Of a stretch of DNA of 35,456 nt, positions 1 through 8,146 are shown in pieces. This DNA comes from Deltaproteobacteria bacterium (GTDB taxonomy: Bacteria > Desulfobacterota > DSM-4660 > Desulfatiglandales > HGW-15): the NCBI GenBank assembly GCA_020060215.1, contig JAGVAP010000025.1, forward strand, positions 1 to 35,456, in the 5' to 3' direction. The number at the start of each line of letters is the position of its first letter. Positions within the stretch are counted from its first letter, which is position 1. The position numbers and the translations under genes were made by a program. The notes beneath the pieces are model-generated. The model saw only the letters and a program-made list of their open reading frames with translations, was not told the DNA's origin and did no database searches.

Positions 1-369
1 CGGCGCCAAGCAGCGTTCAGGTATGAGTGCGGTTGTGGGTAGCATCCGCTATCTCTACTGTCAAGCGATTTCTGATCCCGGAAGGAGCAGCCACGGGTCG
101 CGGCGGGCAAAGGCAAGATTGGTGCGGGCTCGGCAGATCATTCGTATATCCCAGCGGTTGCCGGCCCGAAGATCCGGCCTCGTGAGACTTGGCTGTGTGG
201 CCCCTCCCGCTTACCTCTTGACCCATTCCCGTGACGGTTTTAGACTCGGCAGGTATCAGATGAGCCGGATTCCGTGAGCGAAATGCGCATCGAATTCAAC
301 GGTTCCCGCAAGGGGCACGAACCGATGTGCCGTCACGGTTCCAGAGTGAACATGAGAAGGGAGGCCTGT
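1..369. other. Left-edge non-coding stretch with one promoter candidate
   Basis: No convincing gene was seen on either strand before the DUF3786 gene. The short open frames here have no good ribosome-binding site and no recognisable domain. The one signal worth noting is a promoter candidate at 218-246. A structural gene ending just left of the window cannot be excluded. Confidence 0.5.
218..246 (+). promoter_or_regulatory. Sigma70-type promoter candidate for the DUF3786 gene
   Basis: TTGACC at 218-223 and TAGACT at 241-246 are separated by exactly 17 nt. The first matches the -35 consensus at 5 of 6 positions and the second the -10 consensus at 4 of 6. Transcription would start near 253, leaving a leader of about 115 nt before the ATG at 370. 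This is a pattern match only. Confidence 0.4.
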
Positions 370-1185
370 ATGGCGGGTCCCAGGAACGCATTTGAGATCT
401 TTCAGTATTTGGAGAAGTCGAACTGCAGGGAGTGCGGTGAAAAGACCTGTCTCGCCTTTGCCGGAGCGGTCTTCACGGGTCAGCGAAAGCTTCGGGAATG
501 TCCAAGGCTGAGTCAGGAGGCCATGGAGCGGCTCGGAGGGGATCCGGGCGATCGGCATACCGAGGAGCAGGATGCGGAAAAAACCCTGCAGACGCTGAGG
601 TCCGAGGTGTCCCGCCTCGATCTCGCCGAGGCGGCGGAACGGCTGGGGGGGCGGTTCTCCGGCGACAGGCTGACGCTGAAGGTCCTGGGGAAGGATTTCG
701 GCGTGGATGGAAGCGGAACCCTCTCCGCGGACATCCACGTGAACCCGTGGGTGGCCGTCCCCTTTCTCGTCCATGTCCTTCATGGGGAAGGGGCGGCGCC
801 GTCTGGCAATTGGGTCACCTTCCGGGATCTCAAAGGGGGAAGGGAACGGTACCCGCTGTTTCAGAAGCGCTGTGAAGAGGCCATGAAACGGGTGGCCGAC
901 GTCCACACCGAGCTGTTTGACCATATCGTTCACGTGTTCAGCGGGCGTCAGGTGGAGAAGCAGTTCGAATCGGATATCTCCGTGGTCCTGCACCCCCTGC
1001 CCAGGGTCCCGATCATGATCTGTTACTGGATGCCGGAAGACGGGCTGGAGTCCAGTCTCCATGTGTTCTTCGACGATACGGCGGACCGCAATCTGGACAT
1101 CGGCTCCGTCTTCTCCCTGGGCGCGGGACTCGCGCACATGTTCACGAAGATCGCCCAGAGGCACGGGTTCGCCGGGAAATCATGA
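370..1185 (+). CDS. FeS-domain / DUF3786 protein
   Basis: A 271-residue soluble protein. The N-terminus has Cys19-x2-Cys22-G-x3-Cys27 and a fourth Cys44 followed by Pro. This is the pattern of the small FeS domain (also found in the CODH/acetyl-CoA synthase corrinoid subunit), which binds a 4Fe-4S cluster. The remainder resembles DUF3786, a family of unknown function common in anaerobic Desulfobacterota and clostridia. I chose the ATG at 370 because GGGAGG lies 5-10 nt upstream and because the Cys motif then sits at the usual distance from the N-terminus; the frame stays open upstream to 274 without support. It is monocistronic and converges on the gene at 1369-2403. A role in corrinoid or one-carbon metabolism is suggested only by the FeS domain's known company. 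Confidence 0.8.
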   Translation: MAGPRNAFEIFQYLEKSNCRECGEKTCLAFAGAVFTGQRKLRECPRLSQEAMERLGGDPGDRHTEEQDAEKTLQTLRSEVSRLDLAEAAERLGGRFSGDRLTLKVLGKDFGVDGSGTLSADIHVNPWVAVPFLVHVLHGEGAAPSGNWVTFRDLKGGRERYPLFQKRCEEAMKRVADVHTELFDHIVHVFSGRQVEKQFESDISVVLHPLPRVPIMICYWMPEDGLESSLHVFFDDTADRNLDIGSVFSLGAGLAHMFTKIAQRHGFAGKS

Positions 1186-1368
1186 TCGGAAAGCAGCAGG
1201 AACCGGAGGACGGAACCGGGTGCCCCGGAGGCCCCTTTACCTCCCCGCAGGGATGGGCACTCGTCGTGGCGGGATCCATGGGCATCCTTCACGGCCGAAA
1301 ATGAGCTGGACGACTCGCCTCGAAGATAAAGATCGATGAAGATCCGCCAAAGGCCGTCGCGGAATCGA

Positions 1369-2403
1369 TTATTGGTTGGAATACTTCGTCCTCAGCAGGT
1401 CGGCCATGCGGTTTACGGCCGCAAAGGCGCGCTCCACCGTGCGCTCCTTGTCCGGGTTTACCAGGCAGCATGTCGCCGGGGAAAGCATGGACCGGGCAAT
1501 GAGCAGATCCCGATCGATGCCCTTGGACCAGAGGGTTTTCCAGACGCCTTCGAGGCGCTCGATCAGGAAGGGGATCTCCTCCCGGGCGAACGCTTCGAAC
1601 CCCGTAGGCACGATGCCCCAGACAAGGGCTCCGCCCCGGTCGAGGTATCTGCCGATGGCCCTGGAGTAGGATGCGAAGATCTCCGCATTGCTGTAAACGT
1701 CCAGGGAGAGCACGTCGAGGTCCAGGTTCAGCAGGAAATCCCAATCCGGGTTGCCGCACAAATGAATGCCCCGAGGCCGTTGCACCTGCGCGAAGAACTG
1801 GTCCAGGTCGCCCTTGCCCTTTAGATCGCTGTACCCTGCCATGCCCGAGAAGAGAAACTGCAGTCCCGGCTCATCCACGAACATGAAGGCGTTGGCATTT
1901 CGCTCCCGAAGCCGGGTCAGCTGGACGTTCAATCTCCTGGCCATGAATTCGAGCATGAAGGGTCGCAAGGTGTCGTCGAAGAGGATGGGTCGGTCATCCT
2001 GGTCCCGGATGTTGAACCCGAAACTGATCGGTCCTTCCAGTTGTCCCCGAATGGCAGGCCTCTCCCCCAGGTCAAGAGCCAGAAAACGGTGGTACACCGT
2101 CGAATACGTCTCGCTGACGTCGAAATAGGCAGGGTCGTCGAATCGCAGCAGCGCCTCTTCCAGTTCTTCGGTGAACCTGTCCATGGAAAAACGCAGGGTC
2201 CGTTTGTCCGGATCCACGACCATACCGGGGAAGTGCTCGGCAGCCTGCACGTACATATCTTCGTAGTAGCTATAGTTAGGCAGTTGAGGCCAAAAAGGCA
2301 CGTCCAGCGACAGGGCCATTTCCAGGGCGCGCCCTACATCGGTGTGCGGCATCACGGCCATAGCGGTCGTCAGAAGGTTCCCGGGAACCCTGTGGTCAGC
2401 CAT
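1369..2403 (-). CDS. MetE/UroD-fold methyltransferase-like protein
   Basis: About 344 residues, related to the C-terminal catalytic barrel of cobalamin-independent methionine synthase and to the uroporphyrinogen decarboxylase superfamily. In numbering from the ATG at 2409, His216-x-Cys218 (in IHLCGN) and the Cys pair 314-315 (in SPATCC) are placed like the zinc ligands that activate a thiol acceptor in MetE, and WGIVPTG near 264-270 is a typical barrel-loop motif. The N-terminal MetE half is absent, as in the short archaeal-type MetE-like proteins. Two ATGs are possible: the one at 2403 has AAAGGGG six nt upstream, whereas for the one at 2409 that sequence abuts the start codon, so 2403 is preferred. 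It stands alone, divergent from the molybdoenzyme operon. The methyl donor and acceptor cannot be deduced. Confidence 0.75.
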   Translation of the reverse strand: MADHRVPGNLLTTAMAVMPHTDVGRALEMALSLDVPFWPQLPNYSYYEDMYVQAAEHFPGMVVDPDKRTLRFSMDRFTEELEEALLRFDDPAYFDVSETYSTVYHRFLALDLGERPAIRGQLEGPISFGFNIRDQDDRPILFDDTLRPFMLEFMARRLNVQLTRLRERNANAFMFVDEPGLQFLFSGMAGYSDLKGKGDLDQFFAQVQRPRGIHLCGNPDWDFLLNLDLDVLSLDVYSNAEIFASYSRAIGRYLDRGGALVWGIVPTGFEAFAREEIPFLIERLEGVWKTLWSKGIDRDLLIARSMLSPATCCLVNPDKERTVERAFAAVNRMADLLRTKYSNQ

Positions 2404-2586
2404 GCCCATCCCCTTTGGTGGTGTTTGCCAAACCGGAAAAAACAGTCATCCTTGGACTCATTATTACCATAGCCCGCATGATGAAGGAATCCATGACCGC
2501 CGACTTTGCCTGACAAGATGCTCTTTTGCGGACAAACGGCCGGAGGGACGAATTTCGCTTTGCGCCTGCCGAGATTTTTCCGCCCC

Positions 2587-2602
2587 CTTGACTTGAGTCA
2601 AG
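2587..2602. promoter_or_regulatory. FNR/CRP-family-like palindrome upstream of the molybdoenzyme operon
   Basis: A perfect inverted repeat with 7-nt arms (CTTGACT-TG-AGTCAAG), containing TTGAC-N4-GTCAA. This has the geometry of FNR-family sites (TTGAT-N4-ATCAA), with C/G in place of T/A at the inner positions. Its centre (2594.5) lies 41.5 nt before position 2636, and a TGn-extended -10 candidate, TAGGCT, lies at 2625-2630. That is the class II activator arrangement. The operon's ATG follows 47 nt after the predicted start. Confidence 0.5.
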
Positions 2603-2682
2603 TACAACCCCGATCGCGTCCTGCTAGGCTCCGCTCCAGAGAGTGAAAAGACGTTCTATCACCGTCAAGGGAGGCTTGGGCC

Positions 2683-5229
2683 ATGGAAACCGGCAGAAGA
2701 TCGTTCTTGAAGGCGGGCCTGGCGGCCGGCACGGCGGCGGCCCTCTCGGGAGACCTCAAATTCTTCCGTTTTCTCGGGGAGGCCGCAGCCTCCGGACAGA
2801 AGCGGGGAGAAGTGGCCGTCCGGTCTACCTGTTCCCCCAACGACACGGGCGCCTGCGGCATGATCGCGAATGTCTCGGACGGAAGGATCACCACCCTCAT
2901 TCAGGCCGCGGACTACCCTGAAGAAGAGTACAACCCCAGGGGCTGTCTCAGGGGGCTTTCCATGGTCAACCTGATCTATGGGAAGGATCGGCTCAAATAC
3001 CCCCTCATCAGAACCGGCCCCCGCGGGAGCGGTCAGTTCCGCAAGGCCGGCTGGGAGGAGGCCCTGGATCATGCAGCCGGGAAGCTCAAGGGGATCATGG
3101 AGAAGTACGGCTCCGAGGCGGTGGCCCTGACCATCCAGGTGCCGGGTACCGGATATGTCCACAAGGGGGCCTTCGTCCGTCTGGCCGCGCTCGCCCACTG
3201 GTCCATCCACCACGGCTACGACCAGAACGGGGATCTCCCCATGTTCTGGCCCATGACCTTCGGCGTGCAGTCCGAAGAGATGGAATCCCTGGAGTGGCCT
3301 AATGCGGGCTACACGATGATCTTCGGCTCCAATGTGATGCAGACGCGTCTCCCTGACGCCCAGCATCTCCTCAAGGCCAAGAGAAAGGGGAAGCTGGTGG
3401 TCTTCGACCCGGACTTCTGCTCGACCGCCGCAAAGGCGGACGAATGGGTGTCCCTGAAACCGGATACCGATGCCGCCATGGGCATGGGGCTTGCCGGGGT
3501 CATCATCGACCGAAAGCTCTACGACGAAGCCTTCCTGAGGGACTTTACAGACATGCCGATCCTCGTCCGCAAGGATAGCGGCAAGAGACTCCTGGCGCGG
3601 GAGGTGAAGGGACTGGCGTCCCGCGCGGGGGAGCGGAAGATCCCGGACTACCGGGAGCTCTTCGTCGTTCACAACCGCCAGGGCCCGGCCATCCTCGATC
3701 CGGAGAGTCTGAAGCCCAGCGGAGCGGATCTCGAGGGCGAGTATGATGTGGAACTGACCGACGGGAATACAGTCAAGGTCAGGACCGTGTTCAGTGAGCT
3801 GAAGGAATGGCTGCAGGGCTATTCCCTGGAAAAGGTCTCCAGGATCACGGAGGTCCCTGCGCAGCAGATCGAGCGGATCGCCGTCGAGGCCGCGAAGAGA
3901 AGGCCCGTTCATCTCATCTACGGGGCCAGCAATTACCAGTGGTACCATGGCGATCTGAAGGGTCGCGCACTGTCCCTGGTCCCTGTGCTTACCGGCAGCA
4001 TCGGGGTGAGCGGCGGGGGCATATCGACCTATGCCGGCCAGTACAGGATCCGGTTCGACCTCTCGTCGTGGTGGTCCGCTCCCGGAGGGAGACTCAACTG
4101 GGTGCCCTACCTCTACTTCCTTCAGGGAAAGGGAAAGAGATATCCCAAGAACGGCATCAGGGCGATGGTCGGCGGGTGGGGAAACCCCTTCGACCAGCAC
4201 AACATGGCCGATGCGCTCAGGAAGAGGGCGACCTCCGGGGACATCGAGTTCATCCTCACCTTCGACTTCCAGATGACCACCTCGTGCCAGTGGTCCGACG
4301 TGGTCCTGCCCGGAACGAGCTGGTACGAGAACTACGAGCTTACCGCAACCATTCTCCACCCCTACCTTCAACTCCAGCAGCCCGCCATCGAGCCGCTCTT
4401 TGAGAGCAGGACCGGCCTCTGGGCCATGAGAGAGCTGGCCAAGAGGCTGGATCCGGACTTCGAAAGGCATTTCTTCCCGGAGCTCGATCAAAACGAGGCA
4501 TCTCTGAAGGTGATCGAGATGCTGTTGAAGAACGGCGGCTCCGAGACCGAGGGGATCACCCTGGGCATGCTCAAGAAAGGCCCGGTGCGGCTGCATTCCC
4601 CGGCGCCCGGCGACAGGCAGATCCCATTCTACGAGCAGCTCCATGAACGGGTGCCGTTCCCGCCGAGGAGTTATCCTTCGCCCCTGGCGGATACGGCGAA
4701 GTTCGTCCGTAGCGGCAGGATCGAATTCTACAAGGACGAAGACCTCTTTCTCGAGACCGGGGAGGAGCTGCCCTGCTACAAGCCGACGTTTGAGGAGACG
4801 GAGTACAGGGTGGATCCCGGGGCGAGAGACAAGTACAGGCTTCGCTTCGTAACGAAGAACTCCCTCTACAGGGTCCACTCGACCCACTCCAACAACGTGT
4901 GGCTCAACGAACTTCAGGGACACAGGCCCAAGGTCTTCCTGAACCGGAAAAACGCCATGGAGAGGGACATCGAGACCGGCGACCTGGTGGAGATCTACAA
5001 CCACAGGGGCAAGACGACCTGCTATGCCGTCATCGACCCCGGTTGCCGCGAGGGGACGGCCATCTTCGAACAGGGTTGGTGGGCCAGGTATCTGAACGAC
5101 GATTCCTACAACTCCCTGACCATGCCATGGATCAAGCCCCTTCATGAGATCTACTTCGTCCCCGGGATCTGGTCCCCGACCACGGCATGGAACGAATGTC
5201 TGGTGGATGTCAGGAGGGCAAGAGGATGA
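2683..5229 (+). CDS. Tat-exported molybdopterin oxidoreductase, catalytic subunit (class II-like, DMSO reductase superfamily)
   Basis: An 848-residue catalytic subunit holding bis-MGD and the FS0 cluster. It starts with a twin-arginine leader (GRRSFLKAG), so the folded protein should be exported with its partner. FS0 ligands line up as Cys50, Asp54, Cys58 and Cys88. The second position, normally Cys, is Asp (CSPNDTGAC). Downstream, QNGDLP with Asp184 matches the Asp ligand to Mo of the NarG/ethylbenzene dehydrogenase/DMS dehydrogenase branch. The stretch around 'SNVMQTRLPDA' also fits that branch. AAGGGAGG eight nt upstream supports the ATG. The gene overlaps the FeS-subunit gene (ATGA). The substrate is not readable from sequence; relatives handle nitrate, selenate, chlorate, dimethyl sulfide or hydrocarbons. 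Confidence 0.88.
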   Translation: METGRRSFLKAGLAAGTAAALSGDLKFFRFLGEAAASGQKRGEVAVRSTCSPNDTGACGMIANVSDGRITTLIQAADYPEEEYNPRGCLRGLSMVNLIYGKDRLKYPLIRTGPRGSGQFRKAGWEEALDHAAGKLKGIMEKYGSEAVALTIQVPGTGYVHKGAFVRLAALAHWSIHHGYDQNGDLPMFWPMTFGVQSEEMESLEWPNAGYTMIFGSNVMQTRLPDAQHLLKAKRKGKLVVFDPDFCSTAAKADEWVSLKPDTDAAMGMGLAGVIIDRKLYDEAFLRDFTDMPILVRKDSGKRLLAREVKGLASRAGERKIPDYRELFVVHNRQGPAILDPESLKPSGADLEGEYDVELTDGNTVKVRTVFSELKEWLQGYSLEKVSRITEVPAQQIERIAVEAAKRRPVHLIYGASNYQWYHGDLKGRALSLVPVLTGSIGVSGGGISTYAGQYRIRFDLSSWWSAPGGRLNWVPYLYFLQGKGKRYPKNGIRAMVGGWGNPFDQHNMADALRKRATSGDIEFILTFDFQMTTSCQWSDVVLPGTSWYENYELTATILHPYLQLQQPAIEPLFESRTGLWAMRELAKRLDPDFERHFFPELDQNEASLKVIEMLLKNGGSETEGITLGMLKKGPVRLHSPAPGDRQIPFYEQLHERVPFPPRSYPSPLADTAKFVRSGRIEFYKDEDLFLETGEELPCYKPTFEETEYRVDPGARDKYRLRFVTKNSLYRVHSTHSNNVWLNELQGHRPKVFLNRKNAMERDIETGDLVEIYNHRGKTTCYAVIDPGCREGTAIFEQGWWARYLNDDSYNSLTMPWIKPLHEIYFVPGIWSPTTAWNECLVDVRRARG

Positions 5230-5906
5230 GAAGGGGAATGGTCATCGATCTCGAAAAGTGCATCGGATGCCGCTCCTGCGCCGTCGTCTGCAAGCAGCAC
5301 AACGGCCAGCCGGCCGGGACCTGGTGGAACCGGGTGGTCACGCCCGGGAGCGATTCCCATCTGACGGCGCCGATCAAGGGGATGGAGTATTTCCTTCCCG
5401 TGAGCTGCCAGCACTGCCGGAATGCCCCCTGCGAGAAGGTCTGCCCGGTCGGGGCGACTTACCGGTCCGATGACGGCTCCGTGCTGGTCGACTTCGAGCG
5501 CTGCATCGGCTGCAGGTATTGCATGGCCGCCTGCCCCTATGGGGTTCGGCAGTTCAACTGGGAAGATCCCGAAAAGGCCATGGAGAAATATGGCTGCCAG
5601 AAGGGATACGCCTATGGATACCCGGAAAACTACAAGCTGAAGGGTAGGCTGGTCTACATGCCGAAGCGGCCCAAGGGGGTGGTGGAGAAGTGCAACTTCT
5701 GCGTCCACTATCTCGAGAAGGGGCTTGACCCGGCCTGTGTCAGGGGCTGTCCGGGAAAGGCCAGGTTCGTGGGGGATCTCGACGATCCGGAGAGCGTCGT
5801 CTCCGTCATGATCCGGGACAAGAACGGGTTCAACCTCCTTCACGAGAAGGGGACGAAGCCGAGCGTCTTTTATCTGCCGCCCAGGCGGAAGGAGGGAGCG
5901 GAATGA
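5226..5906 (+). CDS. Four-cluster ferredoxin-like electron-transfer subunit (DmsB/PsrB type)
   Basis: 226 residues with four Cys-rich motifs: CIGCRSCAVVC, CQHCRNAPCEKVC, CIGCRYCMAAC, and CNFC paired with CVRGC. These 16 Cys are expected to bind four Fe-S clusters forming a wire between the catalytic and membrane subunits. There is no signal peptide, as usual for subunits that travel with a Tat-exported partner. The ATG at 5226 overlaps the stop of the catalytic subunit, and GGAGGG lies upstream; the longer frame from 5187 lies inside the previous gene. In class II enzymes one Cys of the third motif is often Trp; here it is Cys, so this subunit looks more like the DmsB/PsrB kind. Confidence 0.9.
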   Translation: MRRGMVIDLEKCIGCRSCAVVCKQHNGQPAGTWWNRVVTPGSDSHLTAPIKGMEYFLPVSCQHCRNAPCEKVCPVGATYRSDDGSVLVDFERCIGCRYCMAACPYGVRQFNWEDPEKAMEKYGCQKGYAYGYPENYKLKGRLVYMPKRPKGVVEKCNFCVHYLEKGLDPACVRGCPGKARFVGDLDDPESVVSVMIRDKNGFNLLHEKGTKPSVFYLPPRRKEGAE

Positions 5907-7132
5907 AAAAGAGCACAAGGACGGGTCTCGCTGTCACAGGGATCTTCATGGTGGCGAGCCTTGCGGCATGGGACTACCAGTACAAAGAGGGGCTGGTCGT
6001 CACGAACATGCGCAACTCCTACTCCTGGGGACTCTATGTCTCCGGGCTCGCCTTTTTCGTGGGAAACGCGGCAGGAGGGCTCGTGCTCAGCTCGCTGATC
6101 TACCTTTTCGGGGTGAAGAGCCTCAAGCCGTTTGCAAAGCTCGGCGCGCTGACCGCTTTCGCCAATGTGACGGCCGCCATGCTCGCGATCCTGCCGGACA
6201 TCGGCTATCCCCTCAGGCTCTATTACATGATCCTCCATCCCCAGATGATGTCCCCCCTTGTTTGGGACGTGGCCATCCTGAACCTGTATGCGCTGCTCTC
6301 CCTCTTGTATCTCTATCTCCTGATGCTCCCCGATTTCAAAGGGGCTTTCAAGAGACTGGCCCTGAAGGTGAGTGATCCGGAGGGCTTTTCCGAGAAATGG
6401 GCCCGGCGTCTGGCGCCCTTCACATTGGTTGCCGCCGTAGGCATCCACGTGATCACCGCCTGGGTCTTCTCGACCCAGGGCGCCAGGGGATGGTGGCACT
6501 CCGCGGCCCTCGCCCCGGATTTCATCTCGGTGGCCGTTGGGTCCGGGACGGCGCTTGTCCTCATGGTGAGCATGATCGCATACGGAGCGCGGGAGGGGTA
6601 CCAGGATGCCTACAGAACCATGGCCGTCTTCATGTCCGTGGCCTTCTTCATCCATCTCTTTCTCATGTATAACGACTTTTTCATCCATCTCTGGTATGGC
6701 GCCGAGGAGTCGCTCGATCCCCTATCCGTCCTGTTCAGGGAATACGGCGCAGCCCACGCAGTCGAGGTGGTCGCCCCATTGGCCGCGGTAGTTCTCCTCC
6801 TGAACTCCAGGGTGAGAAGGAGCGCAGGCGCCGTGATCGGGTGTTGCCTTGTCTTCATCGCCGGCGTGTTCGCTCACCGCTTCCTGCTGATGCCGGGCGC
6901 CTTTGATGCGGTCCCCCTGACCATCCAGCCGCTTGGGCTGCAGGATCAGCAATGGTCTGTCCCCATTGCCTCCGGAGTATACGACCTCGCCCAGGACACC
7001 TTTGTGACCCGGTGGAATTACTTCCCCAGTGGCGTGGAAATCGTTGTCTTCCTCGGGGTGTGCGCCTACGTCTGTTTCCTGTTGATACTGGCCGTGGATC
7101 GGTTGCCGATCGTGGGGAGGGTCGAGTCGTGA
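5903..7132 (+). CDS. nrfD: NrfD/PsrC-family membrane quinone-interacting subunit
   Basis: 409 residues, largely hydrophobic, with about ten predicted membrane spans, starting with a helix at about residues 7-24. It has the NrfD/PsrC/DmsC-like organisation, in which the membrane subunit exchanges electrons with menaquinone and holds no haem. Its ATG overlaps the stop of the ferredoxin subunit and its stop overlaps the chaperone start (GTGA), so translation is probably coupled. Class II catalytic subunits (NarG, EbdA, DdhA) usually work with a cytochrome b-type partner, so an NrfD partner is a less usual pairing. The gene symbol is used in the family sense only. Confidence 0.87.
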   Translation: MKKSTRTGLAVTGIFMVASLAAWDYQYKEGLVVTNMRNSYSWGLYVSGLAFFVGNAAGGLVLSSLIYLFGVKSLKPFAKLGALTAFANVTAAMLAILPDIGYPLRLYYMILHPQMMSPLVWDVAILNLYALLSLLYLYLLMLPDFKGAFKRLALKVSDPEGFSEKWARRLAPFTLVAAVGIHVITAWVFSTQGARGWWHSAALAPDFISVAVGSGTALVLMVSMIAYGAREGYQDAYRTMAVFMSVAFFIHLFLMYNDFFIHLWYGAEESLDPLSVLFREYGAAHAVEVVAPLAAVVLLLNSRVRRSAGAVIGCCLVFIAGVFAHRFLLMPGAFDAVPLTIQPLGLQDQQWSVPIASGVYDLAQDTFVTRWNYFPSGVEIVVFLGVCAYVCFLLILAVDRLPIVGRVES

Positions 7133-7707
7133 AAGGTCCGGTTAGGGACGGCGAAAGGATACTGGCTTTGTCGCGGCTCTTTTCCTACCCCCAGGGGTAT
7201 CCCGGTGAAGGGGATTTGAAAAAGGCCGGTGTGACCCTGGGGGGCATCACCCTTCAGGCGCTTCAGGCGGAGTATGTCAGGCTTTTCATCAACGCGCTCC
7301 CGGAGACGGTCTGCCCCCCTTACGGCGCTTGCTATCTCGAGGGGACATTGATGGGCCGTTCGACCACGGAGTTAAGGGATCTTTATGCCGCTTACGGCTT
7401 CAGCACCGAAGAGATGCCGGACCACATTGCCGTCGAGCTGGAGTTCCTCGCACTCCTCTGTATGGCGCCGAAGCGGGGAGAAGTCGGAGAGGGCATCGAC
7501 ACCCTGCTGGTTCATCTCAGGTCTTGGACTCCGCGCTTTTTCGAACAAGTCGAAGTGAATGATACGGTCGGGTTCTTCAGGCGCATCTCAAGAAGCGCAA
7601 GGGGCCTGCTCCTGGATCGGCCACTTCTTGCCGACCAGGACAGCGAGACTCCACCCGCAGAGCGGATGACCTCAGGCGGCCCCCCCGGAGGGGGGCTCAA
7701 GTCCTGA
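7129..7707 (+). CDS. TorD/DmsD-like molybdoenzyme assembly chaperone
   Basis: 192 residues, predicted all-helical and cytoplasmic. The segment 'YVRLFINALPETVCPPYGACYLEG' region (about residues 43-66) matches the TorD/NarJ family signature in which a Y-x-x-L-F-x and a P-P-Y/x-x-S/A-x-Y-x-x-G element form the ligand pocket. 'MPDHIAVELEFLALL' corresponds to the conserved helix with D-H-x-x-x-E-L-x-F. These chaperones bind the Tat leader of the cognate catalytic subunit and hold it for cofactor loading. The GTG at 7129 overlaps the previous stop and has GGGGAGG about 7 nt upstream. Last gene of the operon; a GC-rich hairpin overlaps its stop. Confidence 0.85.
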   Translation: MKGPVRDGERILALSRLFSYPQGYPGEGDLKKAGVTLGGITLQALQAEYVRLFINALPETVCPPYGACYLEGTLMGRSTTELRDLYAAYGFSTEEMPDHIAVELEFLALLCMAPKRGEVGEGIDTLLVHLRSWTPRFFEQVEVNDTVGFFRRISRSARGLLLDRPLLADQDSETPPAERMTSGGPPGGGLKS

Positions 7708-7708
7708 G
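7671..7708 (+). terminator. GC-rich hairpin over the stop of the molybdoenzyme operon
   Basis: Nested inverted repeats: CTCAGG/CCTGAG (7671-7676 and 7703-7708) enclose a 7-bp stem GCCCCCC/GGGGGGC with loop CGGA (7679-7696). The structure covers the TGA at 7705-7707. No T run follows, so termination would be weak or factor-assisted, or the hairpin may protect the mRNA 3' end. Confidence 0.4.
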
Positions 7709-8111
7709 ATTTCGGAAAAAAAGATGGGGTGCGCGAAACCCTCTTCCTCAGCCTTATCTCACCCTTCAAGCGCAGAACCGTTTGACGGGTCCCCTGCTCC
7801 TGAAGCGCAATAAGGCCGGACGGAAAAGAGCGCTCGGTTTCCTGAACAAGCTTTTTCAGCCTGCCGACCGGGACAAAACGCACGAAGCATCCCATCCCGA
7901 TCATGAAAACCTACTCGCACACCCCGTTGAAGATCCCTGCCGTGTTTCGCTTTCAAAGATCGAATCTCTTGCCTTATGTATATAGCCTCAGAACATCGGT
8001 GACCATGGGGTGAGTTTCTTATTCTCTGGGGTGAGCGTGCGGTAAAAAGGACCCAAGAGATCGTCAGGACCGGTACGAGCCCCAAGGGCATGACCGATCA
8101 TGCAAATTCCC

Positions 8112-8140
8112 TTGACAAGAACGGAAGGGTGCCGTCAAAT
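8112..8140 (+). promoter_or_regulatory. Sigma70-type promoter candidate for the hydrolase leader
   Basis: A perfect -35 TTGACA (8112-8117), 17 nt, then TCAAAT (8135-8140; 4 of 6 to consensus). TTGACAA at 8112-8118 is also inverted as TTGTCAA at 8150-8156, so an operator around the start site is possible. Predicted transcription start near 8147. Confidence 0.5.
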
Positions 8141-8146
8141 ACAAAA

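Noticed and set aside
256..1164. A 302-codon open frame on the minus strand opposite the DUF3786 gene
   Set aside because: It is the GC-rich mirror of the real gene: no ribosome-binding site, no domain, Pro/Gly/His/Arg-rich composition.
2665..5145. An 826-codon minus-strand frame opposite the molybdoenzyme gene
   Set aside because: Long antisense frames are common in high-GC coding DNA. The plus strand carries unmistakable motifs and the minus product resembles nothing.
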